Source: an uncultured Clostridia bacterium (GTDB lineage: Bacteria > Bacillota > Clostridia > UMGS1810). From it: 64,000 bases of DNA. The stretch spans positions 1 to 64,000 of the forward strand of contig CAKSJG010000001.1 of assembly GCA_934463165.1 (NCBI GenBank), written 5' to 3'. This document shows positions 31,473 to 40,560 of the stretch, in pieces; position 1 is the stretch's first letter, and each line of letters opens with the position of its first letter. A program made the position numbers and the translations under genes. The notes beneath the pieces were generated by a model. The model made no database searches. It saw only the letters and a list, made by a program, of their open reading frames with translations, and was not told the DNA's origin.

Positions 31473-33572
31473 ATGAAACAAACATTTAAAACCACTATTG
31501 CCGGCAGAGAATTTTGTGTTGAAACCGGCGAACTTGCTCAGCTTGCAAGCGGATCCGCTCTTGTAAAATACGGTGATACCGTTGTTCTTGCAACAGCAAC
31601 CGCTTCCGCAAAGCCGAGAGACGGAGTGGATTTCTTTCCGCTCAGTGTTGACTATGAAGAAAAGATGTATTCTGTCGGCAAAATTCCCGGCGGCTTTTTA
31701 AAACGTGAGGGCAAGCCTTCCGAAAAAGCTATCCTTACGAGCCGTGTAATAGACCGTCCCATAAGACCTCTTTTCCCTAAGGATTACCGTAATGATGTCG
31801 GCATTGTGACGACAGTTATGTCGGTAGATATTGATAATTCTCCCGAAATCTGCGCAATGAACGGTGCGTCAATTGCCATATCAATTTCTGAGATGCCTTT
31901 TGCAGGCCCCGTAGGTGCTGTTATTGTAGGTCTTGTAGACGGTGAATTTGTTATCAATCCGACTCTCGAACAGAGAGAAAGGAGCGAGATGCATGTCACT
32001 GTTGCCGGAACAAAAAAGAAAGTTGTCATGATAGAGGCCGGAGCAAATGAAGTAAGCGAAGATGTTATGTATGACGCAATCGTTTATGCTCACAGTGAAA
32101 TTAAAAAAATATGCGATTTTATAGAGACAATCGTTGCTGCTGTAGGCAAAGAAAAAGCTGCATATGAAGCTCATGAAGTAGACCATGATATGTTTGATAA
32201 GGTCTATGCATATTCATATGATAAGGTATGTGCCGCTATCGATACCGACGATAAGAGAATCAGAGACGAAAGAATGAAGGTTCTTTCCGATGAAGTTATG
32301 GAATATCTCGGCGAAGAATATGAAGGAAGAGATGCCGAGCTTGATGAAATATTCTATAAAATTCAAAAGGAAATTGTAAGAAAATGGCTCATAGAAGATC
32401 ATAAGCGTGTAGACGGCAGAAAGATTGACGAAATTCGTCCTTTAAGCGCAAGCGTAGGTATACTTCCGAGAACTCACGGCTCCGGACTTTTCTCCAGAGG
32501 ACAGACGCAGGTTCTTACGGTTGCAACATTGGGTGCCGTATCCGAATCGCAGACAATAGACGGTCTTGATGAGGAAACATCAAAAAGATACATGCATCAG
32601 TATAATTTCCCTTCATATTCCGTAGGTGAAACAAAGCCGTCAAGAGGTCCCGGAAGAAGAGAAATAGGTCACGGTGCTCTTGCAGAGCGTGCTCTTAAGC
32701 CTGTTATTCCGAGTGTTGATGAATTTCCGTATGCAATAAGGCTTGTTTCCGAAGTCTTAAGCTCCAACGGTTCAACATCACAGGGCAGCGTTTGCGGAAG
32801 CACACTTGCGCTTATGGATGCCGGTGTTCCGATCAAGGCTCCCGTTGCGGGAATATCATGCGGACTTATAACAAAACCCGATTCCGATGATTTCTTAACC
32901 ATGGTAGATATTCAAGGTGTTGAAGATTTTTACGGTGATATGGACTTCAAGGTTGCAGGTACCAAAAAGGGTATAACAGCCATTCAGATGGATATAAAGG
33001 TAGACGGACTTACTTATGACATAATTAAAGAAGCATTCAGAAAAACACGTGACGCAAGATACTACATTCTTGATGAAGTTATGCTTAAGGCTATAGATGC
33101 ACCGCGCACAGAGCTTTCTGAATATGCACCCAAGATTATTACGACTATGGTTCCTGTTGATAAGATCAAAGACGTTATCGGTTCCGGCGGAAAGACAATT
33201 CAGAAGATTATTGCCGATACCGGTGTCAAGATTGATATTGAAGATGACGGTTCGGTATTTATTCTTACAACCGATGCCGAAGCTGCAAAAAAAGCTCTTG
33301 AAACGGTTGAAGGAATCGTTGCAGAACCTGAAGTCGGCAAGATATATACCGGTAAGGTTGTAAAGATAATCGAAATCGGGGCGTTCGTAGAATTTTTGCC
33401 GGGCAGAGAGGGTCTTGTTCACATCAGCAAGCTTGATAATCACCGTGTTGCAAAGGTTGAAGATGTTGTTTCCGAAGGTGACGAAATAAAAGTTAAACTT
33501 ATGGAAATAGACAGACAGGGCAGATTTAATCTTTCCAGAAAAGACGCTATAAACGAAGAAGCTGAAAATTAA
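31473..33572 (+). CDS. pnp: Polyribonucleotide nucleotidyltransferase (PNPase)
   Basis: A 699-residue phosphorolytic 3'-5' exoribonuclease that works as a trimer in RNA decay. Two RNase PH-like domains (about 1-215 and 310-540) flank a helical linker; the second has GQTQVLTVATLG and GSTSQGSVCGSTLALMDAGVPI. A KH domain (about 550-615, VIGSGGKTIQKI) and an S1 domain (about 620-690, GKIYTGKVVKIIEIGAFVEF) bind RNA. Length is standard (about 700). AAGGAGG is seven bases before the ATG. A long hairpin in its leader may mediate autoregulation. ftsH follows after 122 bases. Confidence 0.97.
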   Translation: MKQTFKTTIAGREFCVETGELAQLASGSALVKYGDTVVLATATASAKPRDGVDFFPLSVDYEEKMYSVGKIPGGFLKREGKPSEKAILTSRVIDRPIRPLFPKDYRNDVGIVTTVMSVDIDNSPEICAMNGASIAISISEMPFAGPVGAVIVGLVDGEFVINPTLEQRERSEMHVTVAGTKKKVVMIEAGANEVSEDVMYDAIVYAHSEIKKICDFIETIVAAVGKEKAAYEAHEVDHDMFDKVYAYSYDKVCAAIDTDDKRIRDERMKVLSDEVMEYLGEEYEGRDAELDEIFYKIQKEIVRKWLIEDHKRVDGRKIDEIRPLSASVGILPRTHGSGLFSRGQTQVLTVATLGAVSESQTIDGLDEETSKRYMHQYNFPSYSVGETKPSRGPGRREIGHGALAERALKPVIPSVDEFPYAIRLVSEVLSSNGSTSQGSVCGSTLALMDAGVPIKAPVAGISCGLITKPDSDDFLTMVDIQGVEDFYGDMDFKVAGTKKGITAIQMDIKVDGLTYDIIKEAFRKTRDARYYILDEVMLKAIDAPRTELSEYAPKIITTMVPVDKIKDVIGSGGKTIQKIIADTGVKIDIEDDGSVFILTTDAEAAKKALETVEGIVAEPEVGKIYTGKVVKIIEIGAFVEFLPGREGLVHISKLDNHRVAKVEDVVSEGDEIKVKLMEIDRQGRFNLSRKDAINEEAEN

Positions 33573-33694
33573 TAATTAATGCGGGGGCCGGCGCAGAAGA
33601 TTTATATCTTTTTGCAACGGTCTCTCTGTGTATTAAAAGATAAAAATAAGACATAATACAGTAATGTGTTAAATCCCAAAAAAGGATGAACGAT

Positions 33695-35560
33695 ATGAAC
33701 AATAAAAAAGGGAAAATATTTTATATTGTAACAGCCATAATGATTATAGTTTTACTTAATTATCTCGTGTTTCCGCTTCTTTTCGGAGACAATGTTAAAG
33801 AAGTGAGCTATGATGAATTTTTGTCGGAGCTTTCAAAAAACAATGTTAAAGAGGTCCAGATAGAAACCGATACGATCTATTATAAGTTGAAAAGTTCTTC
33901 CGCAGATGAAGATATGAAAAAGCCTACAGGTCTTGTTCTCGGAGGGTATAATGTTATTAATAACACCGAGGTTTACAGTACGGGACTTATGAATGATGAA
34001 AAACTTGTTGACAGGCTTGAAAAATCCGGCGCTAAGTTTACAAAAGTGAAAGCACAGGAAATGTCGCCGATTTTGTCACTCCTTTTAAGCTACGGTATTC
34101 CCATTATCATAATGATAATATTCTGGAGATTTATCAGCAAGCAGTTTGCAAAAGGCGGCTTCGGCGGCAATGCAATGTCTTTCGGCAAAGCCAATGCCAA
34201 AATATATGTTAAAGCGCAGACGGGAAAAACATTTGCCGATGTTGCGGGTCAGGATGAGGCAAAAGAGGCTCTTACGGAGATCGTAGACTTTTTGCATAAT
34301 CCGAAAAAATATGCAGCAATCGGCGCGTCGCTTCCCAAGGGAGCTCTTCTTGTCGGCCCTCCGGGAACAGGTAAAACGCTTCTCGCCCAGGCAGTTGCGG
34401 GTGAGGCAAATGTTCCTTTTTTCTCTATTTCGGGTTCGGAATTTGTTGAGATGTTTGTCGGCATGGGTGCTGCAAAGGTTAGAGACCTTTTTAAACAAGC
34501 GAATGAAAAAGCGCCTTGTATTGTGTTTATAGATGAAATTGATACCATAGGAAAGAAAAGAGATAACGGTCAGTTCAGCGGCGGCAATGATGAAAGAGAA
34601 CAGACTCTTAATCAGCTCCTTGCTGAAATGGATGGTTTTGACGGTAAAAAGGGTGTTGTAATTCTTGCGGCTACAAACCGCCCCGATTCATTGGATAAAG
34701 CACTTCTCCGTCCCGGAAGATTTGACCGCAGAATTCCTGTTGAACTTCCGGATATGCGCGGCAGAGAAGCAATACTTAAGGTTCATGCAAAAAAAGTTAA
34801 TATTGCAAGCAATGTTAATTTCAGGGCAATTGCCAATGCTACAAGCGGTGCGTCGGGCGCAGAACTTGCAAATATAATAAACGAAGCCGCTCTTCGTGCA
34901 GTTAAATTCGGCCGTATTGAGGTAGAGCAGGAAGATCTTGAAGAGAGCGTGGAAGTTATACTTGCAGGTTATCAGCGCAAGGGAATGGTTGTTTCCAAAG
35001 AAGAAAAAGAGATTATTGCTTATCACGAGGTAGGGCATGCTCTTGTTGCCGCAAAACAAAAAAACAGTGCTCCGGTTCATAAAATAACAATTATTCCGCG
35101 AACATCCGGTGCACTCGGTTATACAATGCAGGTTGATGAAGATGAAAAGTTCCTTATGACAAAGGAAGAAGTTTTCAATAAAATTGTTACTCTTACCGGA
35201 GGCAGAGCTGCCGAAAAACTTATGTTTAACTCAATCACTACGGGCGCCGCAAATGATATTGAGCAGGCAACCAAGCTTGCAAGAGCGATGGTCAGCCGCT
35301 ATGGAATGAGTGATGAATTCGGAATGGTAGCGTTTGAAACACTTAACAATGCATATTTGGGTGATGATACATCTCTTTCATGCTCAAATGAGACGGCAAC
35401 AAAGATAGACAGTGCAATTGTTAAAATTGTCGGTGATGCATATTCAAAGGCAGAGAGCATTATTCAGGAAAATATGCAGAAACTTAACAGCATAGCAAGA
35501 TATCTTATTGAAAAAGAAACAATAACCGGTGAAGAATTTATGGATCTTCTGAATGAATAA
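33695..35560 (+). CDS. ftsH: ATP-dependent zinc metalloprotease FtsH
   Basis: A 621-residue membrane AAA protease that degrades damaged membrane proteins and regulators. Two membrane segments lie near residues 8-30 and 125-150, with the small external domain between. Walker A is GPPGTGKTLLAQA, Walker B IVFIDEID, the second region of homology TNRPDSLDKALLRPGRFDR, and the zinc site AYHEVGHALVAA with the third ligand Asp in TGAANDIEQAT. The start is ATG 33695, eight bases after AAAGGA; the ATG at 33686 overlaps it. A weak GC-rich hairpin lies in the gap after pnp (about 33585-33624). Confidence 0.97.
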   Translation: MNNKKGKIFYIVTAIMIIVLLNYLVFPLLFGDNVKEVSYDEFLSELSKNNVKEVQIETDTIYYKLKSSSADEDMKKPTGLVLGGYNVINNTEVYSTGLMNDEKLVDRLEKSGAKFTKVKAQEMSPILSLLLSYGIPIIIMIIFWRFISKQFAKGGFGGNAMSFGKANAKIYVKAQTGKTFADVAGQDEAKEALTEIVDFLHNPKKYAAIGASLPKGALLVGPPGTGKTLLAQAVAGEANVPFFSISGSEFVEMFVGMGAAKVRDLFKQANEKAPCIVFIDEIDTIGKKRDNGQFSGGNDEREQTLNQLLAEMDGFDGKKGVVILAATNRPDSLDKALLRPGRFDRRIPVELPDMRGREAILKVHAKKVNIASNVNFRAIANATSGASGAELANIINEAALRAVKFGRIEVEQEDLEESVEVILAGYQRKGMVVSKEEKEIIAYHEVGHALVAAKQKNSAPVHKITIIPRTSGALGYTMQVDEDEKFLMTKEEVFNKIVTLTGGRAAEKLMFNSITTGAANDIEQATKLARAMVSRYGMSDEFGMVAFETLNNAYLGDDTSLSCSNETATKIDSAIVKIVGDAYSKAESIIQENMQKLNSIARYLIEKETITGEEFMDLLNE

Positions 35561-35604
35561 GCGTGTTGTCAAAATGCATAAAATATAAGTATAATTATTG
35601 TTTG

Positions 35605-35641
35605 AAATCCACAAATCATTATTGATTTGTGGATTTTTTTA
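35605..35641 (+). terminator. Intrinsic terminator of ftsH
   Basis: A 14-bp perfect stem (35605-35618 with 35623-35636), four-base loop and long T tract. Confidence 0.92.
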
Positions 35642-35650
35642 ACGGTAATA

Positions 35651-35679
35651 TTGTTTAAAAACCAATCTTGTGATATAAT
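35651..35679 (+). promoter_or_regulatory. Promoter of the SGNH esterase gene
   Basis: TTGTTT (35651-35656), 17-base spacer, TATAAT (35674-35679), 34 bases before the start. Confidence 0.6.
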
Positions 35680-35713
35680 GTTTTTTGAATAGATGTGATA
35701 GGAGATGTATATT

Positions 35714-38086
35714 ATGAAAAAAATTGTTTCAACACTTGTATGTCTTTGCATGCTTTTGGGATTATCGGTGTGTGTTCCGATGATATCGGATGCATCGTTT
35801 GAACCTGCAACAGTGTATACAAGTGACTTTGCAAGCCGTAAAGACTTTTCAAACGGTTTTGTAACGGATGATCCGATCAACTCGGAAAATAAGGTTTTGT
35901 GTCTTCCGTATTCAGGTCTCGGAAACCCTGCAAACAACAAAACTAATTTGATTGATAAAAAAGTTGACGGTTATAACTATTACGGCACAGATTCAACCTC
36001 GATTGGTCTTTCAAGCAATAACAAAGGCTTTTCAACTGTTACCTTCGATATTTACGCCGACAGCTTCAATACAACGTCAAACCAGATATGGCGCGGTGTT
36101 TTCGGAAGCGAAGCCCGTTTTTCAAAGGTTAGTGTTAAAGATGAAGCCGGTGTGTCTCACGATGTTTATACACGCGGAGTAGGCGCAAGATGGATAAACA
36201 TTGCCGGCCTTACCAAATCTACAGACGGAGGAAACACGGCGTATCTGATGGATTCACAGTCCGGATGGTCAGGTGTGAAGCTTGAAAAGCAAAAGTGGTA
36301 TACTGTCAAAAATGTCATAGATTTAAAAAATCTTACGCAAAGTATGTATATATCCGAAAACGGCGGCGAGTTTAAAGCAGTTGAATTTCCGTCTTACAGC
36401 CAGTCTGACAGAAAATGGAGATATACCGATGCATATCACACAAAAATAACTAACGTTGGATTTAATGATGTGAATAAGTGCAGCTTTAATACCGTAATAA
36501 TTAACGGAACAACCTACTATGCCGATACAACGTGTACATATGACGCCGATAATTACTCAAGAAATTTCGGCACATTCCAGTTCATGTGGATAGCTCAAAG
36601 TCATGATGCTTCCGATACAACGTATGCTCCGAGCACTTTTACGCCGGTGACAGGCTCGGTAAATCATTATATTGCAAATGTTAAAATTACATCCGACAAG
36701 CCGTTGGAAGAGGCAATAAACAGTGCAACAACAGTAAATCAGGTGAAGGATTATCTTGACTATTATGCATCAAACGGTTCAATTACGCTGACTGATAACG
36801 CAGAAATCACAGATTTTGAACTTGTTTATAAAGGTTTAATGAATAAGAATTTTGCATCTGCGTCAAGCGTTCAGAGTGAATATAACAGGCTCTGTGAAGC
36901 TGTTGCAAGCGGAAGATATGTAACCGTGGATTTTGTGAATACTTCTGCAGACGGCGGAAGAATGTTTAACGTTAAAGCCGGTGAAAGCTTTAATACAACT
37001 GCTAAGGTTGTAAATAATACGGAAAATGTTATTAACGTATATCTAATAAGTGCACTGTATTCCGACTCCGGCAGTATTCTTGCTGTTGAATTGACTCCGC
37101 AGTCGGTCCCCGGCGGATTTAATACAGCTGATATTTCTCAGACCATAACCGTTCCCGATAAAAGCGGTATTTCGCATATAAAGCAGTTTGTCATTAATTC
37201 CGATAAAAATGTTAAACCATATTGCACCCCAAATAAAGTTCCATGTGTTGCATCGGATTATACACCGACGCTCTATATTGTAGGTGATTCCCTGTGTCAG
37301 ACTTACGATACAACGTTCCCGACATCTTCAACCTACGGCACGGTTTATCCGTATCAGGGATGGGGATATTATATGAGTGAGTTTTTAGACGGAATAAACG
37401 TTGATAACAGGGCGCGCAGCGGATGGACAACCGAACATTTTGTTCATCCTGAAAATAAAGGTGTAAGCGGAAGTCAGGTTTATTATACATGGGACAGCTT
37501 TAAAGATCTGATAAATCCGGGAGATTATGTTCTTGTCGGTCTCGGTATTAATGACTCCGGCTCCGGTAATATATCTGAGGACAGATACATTGAGAATCTT
37601 GAAGTAATGTATAACGACACCGTAAATGCCGGTGCAACGCCCCTGTATTCAACTCCGACAATATGGGGCGGTTCGGACGGAAGCAGTGACGGCTGGACAT
37701 ATTCAATTTCCGGCGGATGGGGCAGACGCGGTGAAGTTTGCAGAAATTTTGCAGAGAGTAAGGGTGTTGCTTGCGTACCTTTTGGCAAAACGCTATCCGA
37801 AACATATGAGAATATGTACCAAAATTATATGGCAGAGCACACCGATGCAACAGTTGCGGAGGGCAGGGACTATGTCCGCCATTATTTCCACATATATCAA
37901 TCTGATTTGAAATCGGGCAAATTCGGTTATGCATTTACCGATGAACAAATCAGTCACCACTACGGAAACGTAAGAAAAGGAGACGATGCAACGCATGTAA
38001 ATCTCTACGGCGCTGAAAAACTTGCCGAAATAATGTGCAGTCTTATCAAAGATTCAAACTGCAGCCTTAAAGATTACGTAAAATAA
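35714..38086 (+). CDS. Secreted SGNH/GDSL esterase (rhamnogalacturonan acetylesterase-like)
   Basis: A 790-residue exported protein. Residues 1-28 are a signal peptide. The first half (about 30-330) is beta-rich (VYTSDFASRKDFSNGFV…KWYTVKNVIDLKNLTQSMYI) and resembles a concanavalin-like sugar-binding module; a second Ig-like module (about 400-505) follows. The C-terminal 270 residues are an SGNH hydrolase with block I YIVGDSLCQ (nucleophile Ser), block III VLVGLGINDSG (Asn) and block V DDATHVNLYGAEKLA (Asp and His). This arrangement is that of CE12-like rhamnogalacturonan or xylan acetylesterases. ATG 35714 follows TAGGAG by about nine bases. It likely deacetylates pectic or hemicellulosic polymers outside the cell. 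Confidence 0.85.
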   Translation: MKKIVSTLVCLCMLLGLSVCVPMISDASFEPATVYTSDFASRKDFSNGFVTDDPINSENKVLCLPYSGLGNPANNKTNLIDKKVDGYNYYGTDSTSIGLSSNNKGFSTVTFDIYADSFNTTSNQIWRGVFGSEARFSKVSVKDEAGVSHDVYTRGVGARWINIAGLTKSTDGGNTAYLMDSQSGWSGVKLEKQKWYTVKNVIDLKNLTQSMYISENGGEFKAVEFPSYSQSDRKWRYTDAYHTKITNVGFNDVNKCSFNTVIINGTTYYADTTCTYDADNYSRNFGTFQFMWIAQSHDASDTTYAPSTFTPVTGSVNHYIANVKITSDKPLEEAINSATTVNQVKDYLDYYASNGSITLTDNAEITDFELVYKGLMNKNFASASSVQSEYNRLCEAVASGRYVTVDFVNTSADGGRMFNVKAGESFNTTAKVVNNTENVINVYLISALYSDSGSILAVELTPQSVPGGFNTADISQTITVPDKSGISHIKQFVINSDKNVKPYCTPNKVPCVASDYTPTLYIVGDSLCQTYDTTFPTSSTYGTVYPYQGWGYYMSEFLDGINVDNRARSGWTTEHFVHPENKGVSGSQVYYTWDSFKDLINPGDYVLVGLGINDSGSGNISEDRYIENLEVMYNDTVNAGATPLYSTPTIWGGSDGSSDGWTYSISGGWGRRGEVCRNFAESKGVACVPFGKTLSETYENMYQNYMAEHTDATVAEGRDYVRHYFHIYQSDLKSGKFGYAFTDEQISHHYGNVRKGDDATHVNLYGAEKLAEIMCSLIKDSNCSLKDYVK

Positions 38087-38099
38087 AATTATTAAAACC

Positions 38100-38141
38100 A
38101 AACGGCACATATACAAAATTCAGTGTATATGTGCCGTTTTT
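38100..38141. terminator. Bidirectional intrinsic terminator
   Basis: A 15-16-bp stem (AACGGCACATATACA and its complement, 38100-38115 with 38123-38138) with T5 on plus and A-rich mirror on minus, between the convergent esterase and AraC genes. Confidence 0.88.
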
Positions 38142-38151
38142 ACGTTATGCC

Positions 38152-38949
38152 TTATATAAAAAACTCTTTTCGGTATTCGCTCGGCGTTTTACCGTATCTT
38201 TCTTTAAATCGCCTTGAAAAATAGAACTGATCGCAAAATCCGAGGCTTTCACTTATTTCTCCGATTAAAATACTTTTTGAACTCAGCATTTCCTTTGCTT
38301 TGAAAAAAACAACGGTATCAACATATTCACCCACGGTAACACCGACTTCATTTTTAAAATGTTTTCTTAATGTACTTTCACATAAATATAAATTTTTTGA
38401 AATTTCAGAAACACTTAAGTTGATTTTTGCATTTTTATTGATGTATTCTATTGTGTTTTTAATTGTTTCGGAATAATTATTTATAGGTATTTTCGGTAGG
38501 TCATACCTCTTAAAAAAGCTTGTTACTGTACTCCAGATGCTGTTTTTGAGTGATAAAAAGGAAATATAATCATCCGAATTGTATAATTTGATCATGCTGC
38601 GAATTTTATCGGTATCAAAAGGCATTGAAAGCACCTTGTTCACGGTCGATAATAAATCGTATCTGTCTGTTTTGGTCATGGATATGTGAAAATACAATTT
38701 TTCCATTTTATCTTCGCACCAATATGAAAATCTCAAAAATGCAGGCACAAGATATACATTTCCGCTGCTCATTTCTACCGTTGTGTCACCGTATTTCAAA
38801 AATCCTCCTCCGCTTATGACATAATACAGGCGAGAAAACGGATCACATGCATTATGGTAATTCCATTTTTGGTTCAGGTTTGCAACTCCGCTGTATATGA
38901 TTTTTGTTTTCATTATATTTTCGTTAAATTTTCCCATATTTATTTCCAT
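38152..38949 (-). CDS. AraC family transcriptional regulator
   Basis: A 265-residue regulator. The N-terminal half (about 15-130) is a cupin-like sugar-sensing domain (DPFSRLYYVISGGGFLKYGDTTVEMSSGNVYLVP). The C-terminal 100 residues hold two HTH motifs: LSVSEISKNLYLCESTLRKHF and IGEISESLGFCDQFYFSRRFKERYG, then the closing TPSEYRKEF. GGAG lies eight bases before the ATG. It is divergent from the GH29 fucosidase gene, separated by 142 bases, so it most likely activates that gene, and possibly the esterase, in response to a sugar. Confidence 0.9.
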   Translation of the reverse strand: MEINMGKFNENIMKTKIIYSGVANLNQKWNYHNACDPFSRLYYVISGGGFLKYGDTTVEMSSGNVYLVPAFLRFSYWCEDKMEKLYFHISMTKTDRYDLLSTVNKVLSMPFDTDKIRSMIKLYNSDDYISFLSLKNSIWSTVTSFFKRYDLPKIPINNYSETIKNTIEYINKNAKINLSVSEISKNLYLCESTLRKHFKNEVGVTVGEYVDTVVFFKAKEMLSSKSILIGEISESLGFCDQFYFSRRFKERYGKTPSEYRKEFFI

Positions 38950-38983
38950 GTTAAAATCTCCATATTTCTAACTAAAAAATACA

Positions 38984-39012
38984 TTGTAAGGTAAGTGTTT
39001 ATATGATAAAAT
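38984..39012 (+). promoter_or_regulatory. Candidate promoter of the GH29 gene
   Basis: TTGTAA (38984-38989), 17-base spacer, TAAAAT (39007-39012), 80 bases before the start and within reach of an AraC-type activator. Confidence 0.5.
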
Positions 39013-39091
39013 CATTATGCAAAACACATATTTATATATTAAACTTTTTTTGTTAAAAAGTCAATATTTTTTTGAAAGAGAGGTAATTTTT

Positions 39092-40396
39092 ATGTCAAGC
39101 TATGTAACCAAAAAAACTCCGGGAGATACATCCTGGTTTGTAAATGACAGATTCGGAATGTTTATTCACTTCGGTCTTTACTCTATGGCTGCAAGACATG
39201 AATGGGTTAAAAGTGTAGAAAAAATAAGCGAAGAAAAATATGACCTGTATTTTAAACATTTCAATCCGGATATGTATGACCCAAAAGAATGGGCACGCCG
39301 TGCAAAAGAAGCCGGAATGAAATATGTTGTTCTTACTACAAAGCATCACGAGGGTTTTTGTCTGTTTGATACAAAATATACAGACTATAATGTAATGAAT
39401 ACACCGTACGGTAAAGACATCGTAAGAGAATATGTTGATGCTTTCAGGGCAGAAGGACTGCATGTAGGTTTTTACTATTCACTTATAGATTGGCATCATC
39501 CTGATTTTACGGTGGATAAGATTCACCCGAGACGTGATGATGAAAATGCCGAACAGCTGAACGAAGGAAGAGACATGAAAAGATATGCCGAGTACATGAG
39601 AAATCAGGTTTCCGAGCTGCTCACAAACTATGGAAAAATAGATATTTTGTGGTTTGATTTCTCGTATGACAATGAGGGCGGCAAAGAATGGATGAGTGGC
39701 AAAGGCAAAGATGCTTGGGAAGCTGAAAAACTTATAGAAACAGCAAGAAATCTTCAGCCTCATATTATAATTGATAACAGAACCGAAATTGAACAGGATA
39801 TTTCTACACCCGAGCAGTATCAGCCCATGCAGTTCTTAAAAGATAAAAATACTGGTGAATACCTTGTTTGGGAGGCATGCCAGACATTTTCGGGTTCATG
39901 GGGCTACTACAGAGACGAAATGACATGGAAATCGCCGAAAATGCTTATAGATATGCTGATAAATACTGTGTGCTGCGGCGGAAATCTGCTCATGAATGTC
40001 GGCCCTACATCAAGAGGATATTTTGACTACAGAGCCGAAGATGCACTTAAAGTTTATGCGGATTGGATGAAATACAATTCACGTTCGATTTACGGCTGCA
40101 CAATGGCAGAGCCTGAATTTAAAACACCCAGAGGATGCAGACTTACTCAAAGTAATGACGAAAAAAGACTTTACATACATCTTACTGAATATCCGTATGC
40201 TAATTTAGAGTTTGAAAATTTGTATGATAAGGTTGAATATGCACAGTTTCTGCATGACGGAAGCGAGATTTTATTCACAAACGGCGTAGACCATTTCAGT
40301 ACAGGTAAAACAGAATCCGATAATTTGTGTGTGTTTAAAATACCGGCAGTTAAACCTAATGTTACGGTTCCGGTAATTGAAGTGATTTTAAAATAA
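39092..40396 (+). CDS. Alpha-L-fucosidase (GH29)
   Basis: A 434-residue retaining glycoside hydrolase. Family hallmarks are the N-terminal WFVNDRFGMFIHFGLYS, HEWV, KYVVLTTKHHEGFCLFDTKYTDYN (substrate His residues) and the catalytic nucleophile Asp in IDILWFDFSY (about residue 190). CCGGNLLMNVGPTSRG follows, then a short C-terminal beta domain. There is no signal peptide, so it acts on imported fucosylated oligosaccharides. AGAGAGG lies about eight bases before ATG 39092. It is shorter than the usual 450-600 residues because the C-terminal domain is small. A terminator follows. Confidence 0.92.
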   Translation: MSSYVTKKTPGDTSWFVNDRFGMFIHFGLYSMAARHEWVKSVEKISEEKYDLYFKHFNPDMYDPKEWARRAKEAGMKYVVLTTKHHEGFCLFDTKYTDYNVMNTPYGKDIVREYVDAFRAEGLHVGFYYSLIDWHHPDFTVDKIHPRRDDENAEQLNEGRDMKRYAEYMRNQVSELLTNYGKIDILWFDFSYDNEGGKEWMSGKGKDAWEAEKLIETARNLQPHIIIDNRTEIEQDISTPEQYQPMQFLKDKNTGEYLVWEACQTFSGSWGYYRDEMTWKSPKMLIDMLINTVCCGGNLLMNVGPTSRGYFDYRAEDALKVYADWMKYNSRSIYGCTMAEPEFKTPRGCRLTQSNDEKRLYIHLTEYPYANLEFENLYDKVEYAQFLHDGSEILFTNGVDHFSTGKTESDNLCVFKIPAVKPNVTVPVIEVILK

Positions 40397-40407
40397 ATTA
40401 ATTTTGC

Positions 40408-40442
40408 AAAACGGACGGTTGATATATACAGCCGTCCGTTTT
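40408..40442 (+). terminator. Terminator of the GH29 gene
   Basis: An 11-12-bp stem (AAAACGGACGG with CCGTCCGTTTT, 40408-40419 with 40431-40442) with a T tail that overlaps the 3' arm. Confidence 0.75.
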
Positions 40443-40499
40443 GTAATGATAAAAATATTTTTTGCTTTATTTACTATTATTTTTTGTTTGTTTTTGGTA

Positions 40500-40528
40500 T
40501 TGCTCATAAATGCAAAATATGATACAAT
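40500..40528 (+). promoter_or_regulatory. Candidate promoter of the toroid-DUF4430-ECF operon
   Basis: TTGCTC (40500-40505), 17-base spacer, TACAAT (40523-40528), 32 bases before the first gene. The 118 bases between the GH29 terminator and the first gene are too short and lack the conserved boxes for a cobalamin riboswitch. Confidence 0.5.
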
Positions 40529-40560
40529 TTTATTATTATGTACTATTATGCGGAGGAAAT

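Noticed and set aside
32895..33443. 182-codon open frame antisense to pnp
   Set aside because: Opposite the KH/S1-coding part of pnp, low-complexity composition and no initiation signal.
40443..40560. Possible cobalamin riboswitch before the toroid-DUF4430-ECF operon
   Set aside because: The gap is too short and AT-rich and lacks the conserved B12-box core; the proposed ligand therefore rests on fold and context only.
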